In this document: piece by piece, positions 37,497-45,625 of the stretch
How the letters are laid out: each line of letters begins with the position of its first letter
Numbering within the stretch: position 1 is the stretch's first letter
From: Comamonas testosteroni
Lineage (GTDB): Bacteria > Pseudomonadota > Gammaproteobacteria > Burkholderiales > Burkholderiaceae_C
Direction of reading: 5' to 3'
DNA: 64,000 bases
NCBI GenBank assembly: GCA_008727115.1
Contig: CP044131.1
Span: 806,001 to 870,000 of the forward strand
Notes under the pieces: model-generated
The model's input: the letters and a program-made list of their open reading frames with translations, nothing else
Database searches by the model: none
What the model was told of the DNA's origin: nothing
Translations under genes and position numbers: made by a program

Positions 37497-39252
37497 ACTG
37501 GCGCATGAGGCGTGAGCCATCACCGGAAGTCAGTGTCTGCCCTTCGGCAGAGGTGACCCAGTTGCCGGTCTGAAACTGGCGCGCGGCAGAGAAATTGCTG
37601 CGCAGGCCATTGGCGTCCTCGATCTGCATTTGCAGATAGTGGGTGCCTGCCGGCAAGCCCTCGGTACTCCACTGAGGCTGTGTCACCCAGGTATCGACCA
37701 GCGGCGCAGCAAAGCCGGGCTCGCTGGCGACGACGATGCGGTAGCGCTGGCCTTCTTCACCCGGCCAGCGGATGTTACGGCTGCCTTCGCCGGGGCTGCC
37801 GCCCATCTGCAGCTCGGGGGATTGAGGGGCCTGGGCCAGCTTCAGCGTTTGTGGTGCGGCAAAGGGGCCTGCATCTGGCTGGCCATTGCTCAAAGTGCGA
37901 ATACTGCCTACGCGCCATTGATAGGTGCCCGCGGGCAGCTTGGCCAGAGCACTGGCTGGCAGGGCGCAGTCCTTGAGGTCGCTGGCATCAATCACCGGCT
38001 GGGCAAAGCTTCCATCAGTTGCGCTGACCTGAATGCGGTAGGCCGAGGCTTCTGCGACTTTGGTGCATTGCAACCCGTGCTGACCCAGGCCGATGGTGGC
38101 ATCGGGCTCGGGGGATTCATACAGCGGAGGTACCGGATGGGCCTTGACGCGCAGCGCCTGAAAGCTGCGCTTGCCGGGAATGCCGTTGGCATCAATGGCA
38201 CGAATGGCGGCAATGTAGTCGCCATCGTCCACGCCGGTCAGGCGTGCGGGGGAGCGGCTAAACATGCCGCCGCGCACGATCTGGTTCAGCTCTTTGTCGT
38301 GGGCCAGCATGACCTGGTAGCGCACGGCTCCTTCCATGGCCGGCAGCGGCAGGCTGACCCAGTTGGCATCTTCGGCCACTGCGGGCCAGGCCGAGACATC
38401 GGGGGCGCCCAGCATGGGGACTGGCTTGCCCAGTGCTCCGTTGGCAGCCACGGCCAGGCCCTGGCCTGGCTTGAGCAGGGCAGAAGGTTGGCCGGCCTGC
38501 ACGGCCACAGAACCCTCATCCACAGCCGCAGCCGTCTGACCCTGCTTGTCAGTCAGCACCAGAAACTGGGTGCCGCGTACGCTGGTCGATGCGGCAAGTG
38601 TTCTGACTTCAAAGCGACGCTCGACATTGTTCTGCTTGGGCACGGATGCCTCTACCGAGCCTTCACGCAGGTCCAGCACCGACTGCAGGCTGCCGGCGCG
38701 GCCCTTGCGGCGCATCTGGCGCAGCTCTACATCGGATTCGGACTGCACACGCACCAGCGATCCATCGGCCAGGCGCACGGACACAAAGCCGTTGGCAGGA
38801 ACCTTGAGAGAGTCTCCTTCCTGCAGCAACTGGCCTTTTTGCACCGACTGTGAGGTGGCACTGTTCGTGTTGGCGGTGTCAGCCAAGTGATTCAGTGAGC
38901 GTGTGCTGCGCACATCGCCTTGCACAAACTCCACGGAGGCCGCAGCGGCCCGTAGCAGGCGGGTGGGAATTTCCAGCACTGATCCGGGGCGCAGACGGAA
39001 GGGGTCATCCACCTTGTTGTGGCTTTGCAGGGCTGTCCAGCGCGAGCGGTCGCCCAGATAGCGGGCGGCCAGCACTTCCAGCGTATCGCCTGCGACCACG
39101 CGGTGCGCGATGACATCGCTGCCCCGCGGCGTGATCTGTGCGTGAGCGGCTGAGGCGGCCGTCAATCCCGCCAGTGCAACCCATGCCACGCGGGATCTCT
39201 GCAGGACAGGCGTGAAGGGGTTGATGCGGCGGAATCGACGAGAAATAGGCAT
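37495..39252 (-). CDS. Exported LysM/FecR-domain protein
   Basis: A 585-residue secreted protein. The signal peptide (VAWVALAGLTAASAAHA) ends near residue 38. A LysM-like domain follows (about 47-95, HRVVAGDTLEVLAARYLGDR, then PGSVLEIP), expected to bind peptidoglycan. A FecR-type domain comes next (about 130-260, with VSVRLADGSLVRVQSESDVE and STSVRGTQFLVL). The remainder has repeated fibronectin-like beta units (YRIQVSATDGSF, YQWRVGSIRTL, YRIVVASEPGF). The ATG at 39252 is selected because it begins the signal sequence. It lies between a response regulator gene and a CHASE2 kinase gene, so a role in periplasmic sensing is likely, but inferred. Confidence 0.88.
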   Translation of the reverse strand: MPISRRFRRINPFTPVLQRSRVAWVALAGLTAASAAHAQITPRGSDVIAHRVVAGDTLEVLAARYLGDRSRWTALQSHNKVDDPFRLRPGSVLEIPTRLLRAAAASVEFVQGDVRSTRSLNHLADTANTNSATSQSVQKGQLLQEGDSLKVPANGFVSVRLADGSLVRVQSESDVELRQMRRKGRAGSLQSVLDLREGSVEASVPKQNNVERRFEVRTLAASTSVRGTQFLVLTDKQGQTAAAVDEGSVAVQAGQPSALLKPGQGLAVAANGALGKPVPMLGAPDVSAWPAVAEDANWVSLPLPAMEGAVRYQVMLAHDKELNQIVRGGMFSRSPARLTGVDDGDYIAAIRAIDANGIPGKRSFQALRVKAHPVPPLYESPEPDATIGLGQHGLQCTKVAEASAYRIQVSATDGSFAQPVIDASDLKDCALPASALAKLPAGTYQWRVGSIRTLSNGQPDAGPFAAPQTLKLAQAPQSPELQMGGSPGEGSRNIRWPGEEGQRYRIVVASEPGFAAPLVDTWVTQPQWSTEGLPAGTHYLQMQIEDANGLRSNFSAARQFQTGNWVTSAEGQTLTSGDGSRLMRQ

Positions 39253-39289
39253 TTTGTGAAGGCTGGGTGCGGGCTCGCAGCTATGAAAA

Positions 39290-40003
39290 TTAATGGGTGT
39301 GCTGATCTGCTGCTTCGACCGCTTCAGGCGCATCGAGCCGGTAACCATAGCCATAGACGGCCGAGATGGCATAGGGCTGCCCGGCGCGCAGGTTCAGCAG
39401 GTTGCGCAGGCGAGAGACATGGGTGTCCAACGATCGCGATTGCACCTCTGCGTTATGTCCCCAGACGACTTCGCGCAAGTGGTCGCGCGAGAGCAGTCGG
39501 CCCCGGTTCTGGAACAAGGTCAGTGCCAGCGTGTATTCGCGGTGGGTGACTTCCACGGGCTTGCCGTCGATCTCGATGCCATTGGTGGCCGTGATGAAGC
39601 GATAGGGACCGAAGCTCAGCACGCTTTGCGAGGCCAGAGGATAGGCCCGGCGCAGCAGTGCAGAGATGCGGGCACGCAGTTCGCCAGCGCGGATGGGCTT
39701 GATCATGAAGTCATCGGCGCCGCTGGCCAAGCCCTCCACAATATCGGCCTCTTCGCTGCGGTGCGTCACAAAGATGATGGGCACTTCCTTGCTGATCTGC
39801 TCACGCACCCAACGCACGATGTCGGGGCCGCTGGTGTCGGGAAGCTCCCAGTCGATCAGCAGCAGATCAAAGCTTTCACGCCGTAACTCCTGCTGTAGCG
39901 CGGCGCCCTTGAGGAAGGTGTGGCAGCTGTGTCCAGCTTCTGTTGCGATTTCGCGCAGCAGTTCCAGTTGCAGGGGATCATCATCCAGGGCGGCAATACG
40001 CAT
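39290..40003 (-). CDS. OmpR-family response regulator
   Basis: A 237-residue regulator. The receiver domain has LDDDPLQLELL at the start, the phosphoacceptor Asp51 in LLLIDWELPDTSGPDIV, a Thr/Ser switch in IIFVTHRSEE and the Lys of MIKPIRAGEL. The winged-helix domain (THREYTLALTLFQNRGRLLS, RSLDTHVSRLRNLLNL) is complete. It precedes the LysM/FecR gene (gap 37 bases), and the CHASE2 kinase follows that, so it is almost certainly the kinase's partner. Targets are unknown. Confidence 0.9.
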   Translation of the reverse strand: MRIAALDDDPLQLELLREIATEAGHSCHTFLKGAALQQELRRESFDLLLIDWELPDTSGPDIVRWVREQISKEVPIIFVTHRSEEADIVEGLASGADDFMIKPIRAGELRARISALLRRAYPLASQSVLSFGPYRFITATNGIEIDGKPVEVTHREYTLALTLFQNRGRLLSRDHLREVVWGHNAEVQSRSLDTHVSRLRNLLNLRAGQPYAISAVYGYGYRLDAPEAVEAADQHTH

Positions 40004-40091
40004 TCATCATTCCCTTTAGCGCGAAGGATTGCATAGGTGCTGCCTGTTGCCTGCACGGCGCAGGCAGCTCTCTACATTGATAGTGAGCAGT

Positions 40092-41393
40092 TTATTGCTC
40101 TGCGGCTTCTCGCAGCTGTTGCAGTGCCTGAATGACCTGTTCGTCGCTCACGCCATCCACCGCTTGCAGGCGGGGCTTGAGCGCTTCCAGGGCACTGGCA
40201 CCTTCGCGCTGCAGCTGTCCAATGCTTTGGCCGGCTTCTTTGGGAGCTGCAAAGCCCTGGCTTTGCAGCAGCAGCTGGCCGTCGGCAGCAACGAGCTTGA
40301 AGTAAAACTGACCGTCTGTTTCGCGGTATTGCTTGAATTGAGGCAGAGCTGTCTTCACCGTCTTGGCCTTGGCCTGGCTGGTCTGGGCCAGATTGCGGAT
40401 GCCAACGGCGCTGCGCAGCTGCTTGAGCAAAGGCGTGGCCAGCTTGCGTGCCTTGATGGCGCCTACCTGCAAAATCTCTTCCAGTTCGGCGGGGTGAGCG
40501 AGCAGGTATTCATAGCGCTCGCGCATGGGGGCAATTTCGCGGTCGATGCGCTCGAACAGCATCTGCTTGGCATCGCCCCAGGCAATCCCTTCGGCATACA
40601 GCTTGCGCAGCTCGGCGGTTTCCTCTTCGCTGGCAAAGCCCTGGTAGATCTGGAACAGGGCAGAGCCTTCAACGTCCTTGGGTTCACCGGGCGCGCGCGA
40701 GTCCGTGGTAATGCTGCTGATGAGTTTTTTGAGTTGCTCGCGGGGGGCAAACAGCGGGATCGTGTTGTTGTAGCTCTTGCTCATCTTGCGGCCATCAAGG
40801 CCGGGCAAGGTGGCAACGGACTCTTCCACCACGGCTTCGGGCAGCGTGAAGTATTCACCGCCGTAGATGTGATTAAAGCTGGACGCCATGTCGCGCGCCA
40901 TCTCCAGGTGCTGCACCTGGTCGCGGCCCACGGGAACCTTGTTGGCGTTGAAGATCAGGATGTCAGCGCCCATGAGCACGGGGTACATGAACAGGCCTGC
41001 GGTCACGCCATCGTCAGGCTCGGTGCCCGAGGCATTGTTCTTGTCCACGGCAGCCTTGTAGGCATGGGCACGGTTGAGCAGGCCCTTGCCGGTCACGCAG
41101 GTCAGAAACCAGGTCAGCTCGGGAATCTCGGGGATGTCCGACTGGCGGTAGAAGGTGACATGTTCCGGGTCCAGACCCGCCGCCAGCCAGCTGGCCGCGA
41201 TCTCGATGGTGGAGCGCTGCACGCGCTCTGGGTCCTGGCACTTGATGAGTGCGTGGTAGTCGGCCAGGAAGTAAAAATTCTCCACGCCCTTGTCGCGGCT
41301 GGCCTCGATGGCGGGGCGCATCATGCCTGCGTAATTGCCCAGGTGCGGTGTGCCGCTGGGGGTGATGCCGGTCAGAAAACGGGTAGTGCTCAT
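40092..41393 (-). CDS. trpS: Tryptophan--tRNA ligase with C-terminal extension
   Basis: A class I synthetase charging tRNA-Trp. The HIGH-type motif TPHLGN is at residues 15-20 and the KMSKS motif (GRKMSKSYNN) at about 203-207. The protein is 433 residues, roughly 100 longer than typical bacterial TrpS. The extra C-terminal part (from about 340) contains QFYFKLVAADGQLLLQSQGF, which resembles a DUF1508/YegP repeat, then a charged helix. The ATG at 41393 gives the family N-terminus MSTTRFLTGITPSGTPHLGN. It follows the M50 protease gene after 43 bases. Confidence 0.94.
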   Translation of the reverse strand: MSTTRFLTGITPSGTPHLGNYAGMMRPAIEASRDKGVENFYFLADYHALIKCQDPERVQRSTIEIAASWLAAGLDPEHVTFYRQSDIPEIPELTWFLTCVTGKGLLNRAHAYKAAVDKNNASGTEPDDGVTAGLFMYPVLMGADILIFNANKVPVGRDQVQHLEMARDMASSFNHIYGGEYFTLPEAVVEESVATLPGLDGRKMSKSYNNTIPLFAPREQLKKLISSITTDSRAPGEPKDVEGSALFQIYQGFASEEETAELRKLYAEGIAWGDAKQMLFERIDREIAPMRERYEYLLAHPAELEEILQVGAIKARKLATPLLKQLRSAVGIRNLAQTSQAKAKTVKTALPQFKQYRETDGQFYFKLVAADGQLLLQSQGFAAPKEAGQSIGQLQREGASALEALKPRLQAVDGVSDEQVIQALQQLREAAEQ

Positions 41394-41436
41394 AGGAATC
41401 AACAACAAATATCAGTAGCAGGCCGAAGCTACGCCA

Positions 41437-42105
41437 TCAGCGCAGCAAGGCCATGAAGGGGTAGAGGATCAGATCGATGGCTGAGTAGCCCAGGCTCATC
41501 AGAGGGCGCAGCCAGTAGGTGCCGACAATGCCGGCAATGACGAGTGCCATGACGATGAAGAAGCCATAAGGCTCGACACGGGCGACCTGTTGCGCCTGCT
41601 TCCAGGGCAGCAGGCCGACCAGAATGCGGCCACCGTCCAACGGGGGCAGCGGAAAGAGATTGAAGGCCCACATGACTAAGTTGACCATGATGCCGGCCCG
41701 GCACATCTCCAGAAAGAAGCGCTCATGTATGCCCGTACCCACCAGAAAAATCAGTATCAGGCCCCAGAAAACGGCTTGCACAAAATTGGAGGCAGGCCCT
41801 GCCAGAGCCACCCAGATCATGTCGCGCTTGGGGTGTCGCAGGTGGCCGAAGTTCACGGGAACGGGCTTGGCATAGCCGAACAAAAAGGCCCCTGAGGTAG
41901 CAAAGTACAGCAGCAAAGGCATCAGGATGGTGCCAATGGGATCGATGTGCTTGATGGGGTTGAGCGTGATGCGGCCCATCATGGCCGCCGTGTTGTCGCC
42001 AAAGTGGCGTGCAGCATAGCCGTGCGCCGCCTCATGAACGGTGATGGCGAAAAGCACGGGCAGTGCGTAGATCAGTACGGTTTGTATGAGTTCAGTAAAT
42101 TCCAC
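41437..42105 (-). CDS. Site-2 protease-like (M50) membrane metalloprotease
   Basis: A 222-residue inner-membrane protein with about six hydrophobic segments. The zinc-binding motif HEAAHG (residues 24-29) lies in the first helix, and the third metal ligand is in PLDGGRILVGLLP near residue 160. It is of the compact M50B/Rv-type family without a PDZ domain. Substrates are unknown; family members cut membrane-anchored regulators. It is located upstream of trpS in the same direction, an order frequent in Burkholderiales. Confidence 0.9.
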   Translation of the reverse strand: MEFTELIQTVLIYALPVLFAITVHEAAHGYAARHFGDNTAAMMGRITLNPIKHIDPIGTILMPLLLYFATSGAFLFGYAKPVPVNFGHLRHPKRDMIWVALAGPASNFVQAVFWGLILIFLVGTGIHERFFLEMCRAGIMVNLVMWAFNLFPLPPLDGGRILVGLLPWKQAQQVARVEPYGFFIVMALVIAGIVGTYWLRPLMSLGYSAIDLILYPFMALLR

Positions 42106-42197
42106 GTGCTGATTGTCTCAGACACAGCGTCTTGCCGCTGTCATGTCCATGGGCAAGATGCTGGTGGCCACAGAAATACGGGTTGCACATAGTTGTG

Positions 42198-42273
42198 TTG
42201 GCAAGCAAATGTTGCAAAATGAAACGCCTTGCCAAGGTCTTATCCGCTCGGTGTCCGGCTGACTTTTGGCAAG
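42198..42273 (+). promoter_or_regulatory. Three TTGGCAAG sites before a chemoreceptor gene
   Basis: TTGGCAAG at 42198-42205, its inverse CTTGCCAA at 42228-42235, and TTGGCAAG again at 42266-42273. The middle copy can pair with either outer one, giving two mutually exclusive hairpins, or the sites may bind a protein. The third copy lies 56 bases before the chemoreceptor ATG. The role is inferred from the repeat alone. Confidence 0.45.
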
Positions 42274-42328
42274 TCATGTAGATCAAACCATAACAAGGCG
42301 CTCAGCAGGGCTGGCCAAGGGGACCAAT

Positions 42329-43594
42329 ATGACGGTGAGCAATCGACTGGTAATTGCATTTGTCAGCATCAGCGTGTTTGTGCTGGCGTTGATGGGAATT
42401 GCCTGGATGGCAATGACGGATGTACTGACGGTGCTGAGGGCCGAGACATTGACTGCGCAGCAGGCGAAGGAGCTGCTGACCGAAGTAGAGCGCTCGCGCT
42501 GGTGGCTGATGGGGCTGGGCAGCTGGGTTTGTATTTCTTGCGTCTGGTCCTGGATCAGTCTGCGTCGCCGTATTGTGGCTCCCTTGCAGGAAGCCATCCT
42601 GATCGCGGAGACCGTGGCCTCAGGGGATTTGAGCAAAGAGTTTTCCTCGAATGCCGAAGGTGAGTTTGGCCGCCTGCTGACGGCGCTGAGTACCATGGAA
42701 GACACGTTGACCGAGCTGGTGGGGCGCATCAAGCAATCTACCGACTCTCTGGCAGTGTCGGCTTACGAAATTGATGCCGGTAACTCCAACCTCTCGAGCC
42801 GTACCGAACAGCAGGTCAGTGCGCTGACGGAAACTGCTGCCAGCATGGAGCAACTCACCGTCACGGTGCGTCAGAACGCGGAGCGTGCCCATTCAGCCAG
42901 TTCTCTGGCCGTGACGGCATCGGCCACGGCAGGGCGTGGCGGCGAAGTGGTAGATCAGGTGGTCCACACCATGGATGCCATCAGCGGTAGCTCGCGCAAG
43001 ATCGTGGACATCATTCAGGTGATTGAGGGCATTGCCTTTCAGACCAATATTCTGGCGCTCAATGCGGCGGTGGAGGCGGCGCGTGCCGGTGAGCAAGGCC
43101 GGGGCTTTGCGGTGGTGGCCAGCGAGGTGCGCTCTCTGGCACAGCGCAGTGCCGAAGCGGCCAAGCAAATCAAGGAGCTGATCACGGCCAGCGTGACTCA
43201 GGTTGAAAGCGGCTCGGGCCTGGTGGGGCAGGCCGGCAGCACCATGAAAGACATCATGCAGTCGGTAGGGCAGGTGACGGGACTCTTGAGTGAAATCTCC
43301 GGGGCGCTGCAGCAGCAAAGCGAGGGCATTGCCCATGTGAATACCGCTGTGGCTCATATGGACAGCACCAACCAGGAGAATGCTGCGCTGGTCATGCAGG
43401 CATCGCAAGCCGCCGCAGCCTTGAATGCCCGCACTCAGGATTTGCTGCAGGCAGTGGGCGCCTTCAAGCTGGATGACGATGAGTCGGCGCAAGCGCCAGC
43501 ACTGGCTCCTGTAGCCATGGCCGCTCCGCGCAAAGGATCCTTGGTGCCGGCTCAGGCTGCACAAACGCGTGAGCTGGCTTACGAAGAGCTTTGA
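42329..43594 (+). CDS. Methyl-accepting chemotaxis protein with minimal periplasmic part
   Basis: A 421-residue chemoreceptor. Two membrane segments (about 6-29 and 58-78) enclose only about 28 residues, so there is no real periplasmic ligand domain. A HAMP domain ([20 protein letters not shown]) and a full signalling domain follow, with the hairpin tip [20 protein letters not shown] and [18 protein letters not shown]. The C-terminus ends LAYEEL, without the CheR-docking pentapeptide. The ATG at 42329 has AAGGGGA upstream. It sits in opposite orientation between yciO-side genes and M50-trpS. Confidence 0.93.
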   Translation: MTVSNRLVIAFVSISVFVLALMGIAWMAMTDVLTVLRAETLTAQQAKELLTEVERSRWWLMGLGSWVCISCVWSWISLRRRIVAPLQEAILIAETVASGDLSKEFSSNAEGEFGRLLTALSTMEDTLTELVGRIKQSTDSLAVSAYEIDAGNSNLSSRTEQQVSALTETAASMEQLTVTVRQNAERAHSASSLAVTASATAGRGGEVVDQVVHTMDAISGSSRKIVDIIQVIEGIAFQTNILALNAAVEAARAGEQGRGFAVVASEVRSLAQRSAEAAKQIKELITASVTQVESGSGLVGQAGSTMKDIMQSVGQVTGLLSEISGALQQQSEGIAHVNTAVAHMDSTNQENAALVMQASQAAAALNARTQDLLQAVGAFKLDDDESAQAPALAPVAMAAPRKGSLVPAQAAQTRELAYEEL

Positions 43595-43595
43595 G

Positions 43596-43913
43596 CTAGT
43601 TTCGCTCGTACAGGAAGTTGTAGGCAGCCACAGCGGTAAAGGCCAGGTGAAGGCAGAAGGACAGGCCCAGCATCAGGCGGCGCTTCCTCAGAGAGTCATC
43701 CGCATGAGCAGACAGTCCGGGGGAGACATGAAATGTTTTGCCCCGGGCGTAGGCCTGAATGTCCCAGCAAGTCCAGACTGTCGCTATGGCATAGACCAGC
43801 CAGAGCGAAGAAGGTCTCCAGAACATGGCAGTCACTGCTAGCGAGTAGGCAAGCAGCACCATGATGAACTGAGGCCAATGGCGCTGTATCAGATCTTGCG
43901 GTGGAATTTGCAT
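43596..43913 (-). CDS. Small membrane protein of unknown function
   Basis: A 105-residue protein with three hydrophobic segments, about residues 15-32 (QFIMVLLAYSLAVTAMFW), 36-53 and 80-101, and a short loop between the second and third. No family was recognised. It lies 11 bases after yciO on the same strand and is probably co-transcribed with it. Its stop is one base from the stop of the convergent chemoreceptor gene. Confidence 0.7.
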   Translation of the reverse strand: MQIPPQDLIQRHWPQFIMVLLAYSLAVTAMFWRPSSLWLVYAIATVWTCWDIQAYARGKTFHVSPGLSAHADDSLRKRRLMLGLSFCLHLAFTAVAAYNFLYERN

Positions 43914-43924
43914 GGAGGGAGCGT

Positions 43925-44569
43925 CTATTCGGCCTGAAGACCGAGGTCTTCCAGGCTGCCGAGGCCCAGGCGCACAACGGTGGGTGGGTTGTTCAAGGCC
44001 ATGGGCGTCAGATCCAGTACGGTCGTTGGCTCCTGGGGGCAGGCTCCAGAATCGACCACAGCATCAAGCTCATGAGGGAAGTGCTCCAGAATCGTTTCCA
44101 CGTCGTTGAGGGGCTCACTTTCTCCTGCGGGAATCAAAGTGGTTGCCAGCAACGGCTCGCCCAGCTCTTCCAGCAATAGCTGCAAGCCCTTGCGGTTCGG
44201 TACGCGCAAGCCAATGGTCTTGCGTGAAGGGTGGCTCAGGCGCTTGGGCACTTCCTTGCTGGCTTCCAGAATGAAGGTGTAGGGGCCAGGCGTTGCCAGC
44301 TTGAGCAAACGATATTGGCGGTTGTCCACGCGGGCGTAATTGGCCAGCTCCGACAGGTCGCGGCACAACAGTGTGAGGTGGTGCTTGTCGTTGATCTGAC
44401 GGATACGGCGCAGGCGATCGACTGCATGCTTGTCATCAAGGTGGCAGACCAGCGCATAACTGGAGTCGGTGGGAACGGCAAAGATCGCACCTTTGCGCAG
44501 CATCTCTGCAGCCTGCTTGAGGATGCGTGGCTGAGGGTTTTCTGGATAGACTTCAAAAACGGTGGTCAT
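43925..44569 (-). CDS. yciO: YrdC/YciO-family (Sua5-like) protein
   Basis: A 214-residue protein with the Sua5/YrdC fold: FAVPTDSSYALVCHLDDKHA near residue 33, KHHLTLLCRDLSELANYARV near 65, GPYTFILEA and KTIGLRVPNRKG. YrdC/Sua5 enzymes make threonylcarbamoyl-AMP for the t6A tRNA modification. Because the next gene upstream is a yciV homologue, as in E. coli yciV-yciO, this is more likely the YciO paralogue, whose activity is less certain. It starts 18 bases after yciV. Confidence 0.85.
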   Translation of the reverse strand: MTTVFEVYPENPQPRILKQAAEMLRKGAIFAVPTDSSYALVCHLDDKHAVDRLRRIRQINDKHHLTLLCRDLSELANYARVDNRQYRLLKLATPGPYTFILEASKEVPKRLSHPSRKTIGLRVPNRKGLQLLLEELGEPLLATTLIPAGESEPLNDVETILEHFPHELDAVVDSGACPQEPTTVLDLTPMALNNPPTVVRLGLGSLEDLGLQAE

Positions 44570-44587
44570 GGGACTTTTCTCCGTGAT

Positions 44588-45451
44588 TCATGCGCGCTGT
44601 ATGCGGTCCTGCAACAGCTCCCAGACAGGCGTGAGCTGGCTTGGCAGATATGGCAACTGCCCCAGGTCGATCTGTGACTCGGCAGGGCTGTGAAAATCGC
44701 TTCCCCGTGATGCTGCCAACCCAAATTCAAGAGCCATCTCGCCATAGCTCACATATTCATGGGGGCGGTGGCTGCCGGTAATGACTTCAACCCCTTGGCC
44801 GCCCAGTTCCTTGAATTGGGAGAATAGGGCGTACTCCTCGTTCTTGCTCAGTTCGTAGCGTGCCGGGTGAGCAATCACCGCAACCCCGCCTGCATCCACA
44901 ATCCAGCGAACAGCGTCTGGCAAGCTGGCCCAGACGTGGGAGACATAGCCAGGCTTGCCTTCGGTCAGGTAGCGTTTGAAGACGTCATAGGTATCTTTGC
45001 AGACGCCACTTTCCACCAAAAAACGGGCGAAGTGGGTGCGCGATATCAGCGCGGGGTTGCCTGCATGGCGCAGGGCACCCTCATAGGCACCGGGAATGCC
45101 TGCCTGCTCCAGCAGGCGGGCCATTTCCCGGGCGCGCGGTTCGCGGCCATTGCGGGTTTCATGCAGGCCCTGCTTCAGAGCAGCGTTGTCGGCATCAAAA
45201 CCCAGTCCGACGATGTGAACGCCACTACCTGCAAAGCTGACGGAAATTTCGGTGCCCGTCAGATAGTCCAGTCCTGCTGCTCTGGCAGCCGCTGCTGCGC
45301 GTGCTTGGCCTCCGACTTCATCATGATCCGTCAGCGCCCATAGCTCGACACTTCGCTCGACGGCACGTTGTGCGAGTTGCTCAGGAGTCAAGGTGCCGTC
45401 GGAGATGACGGAGTGGCAATGAAGGTCTGCGTTCAGATAGGTTTGGGGCAC
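44588..45451 (-). CDS. PHP-domain phosphoesterase (YciV/RNase AM family)
   Basis: A 287-residue PHP-fold metal-dependent phosphatase. DLHCHSVISDGTLTPEQLAQ at residues 9-28 and ALTDHDEVGG near 40 provide the first metal ligands, and VAVIAHPARYELS and GSDFHSPAE the later ones. E. coli YciV acts on 3',5'-bisphosphonucleotides and trims short RNA 5' ends. It begins a minus-strand run with yciO and a small membrane protein. It is divergent from the sigma-28 promoter and the first of two tandem chemoreceptors. Confidence 0.9.
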   Translation of the reverse strand: MPQTYLNADLHCHSVISDGTLTPEQLAQRAVERSVELWALTDHDEVGGQARAAAAARAAGLDYLTGTEISVSFAGSGVHIVGLGFDADNAALKQGLHETRNGREPRAREMARLLEQAGIPGAYEGALRHAGNPALISRTHFARFLVESGVCKDTYDVFKRYLTEGKPGYVSHVWASLPDAVRWIVDAGGVAVIAHPARYELSKNEEYALFSQFKELGGQGVEVITGSHRPHEYVSYGEMALEFGLAASRGSDFHSPAESQIDLGQLPYLPSQLTPVWELLQDRIQRA

Positions 45452-45516
45452 GGTTCATTGTAGGCGGCTCGTCCGTGAATGACAGCAGAGGCATTTCTCT
45501 ACAGCAAACACAAAAT

Positions 45517-45543
45517 TAAACTTTGCGGTCAAGTTACCGATAA
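45517..45543 (+). promoter_or_regulatory. Sigma-28 (FliA) promoter of a chemoreceptor gene
   Basis: TAAACTTT (45517-45524), an 11-base spacer, then ACCGATAA (45536-45543). The enterobacterial FliA consensus is TAAAGTTT-N11-GCCGATAA, so 14 of 16 positions match with exact spacing. It lies 83 bases before the chemoreceptor ATG and ties expression to the flagellar regulon. Confidence 0.88.
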
Positions 45544-45625
45544 GCGAATGCCATCAGCTGATTGGACGTGGCTGGAGGAGCCCTTGCGGCATGGTGCAAA
45601 GCCAGGGGAGAGGAGAGGGAAGCGA

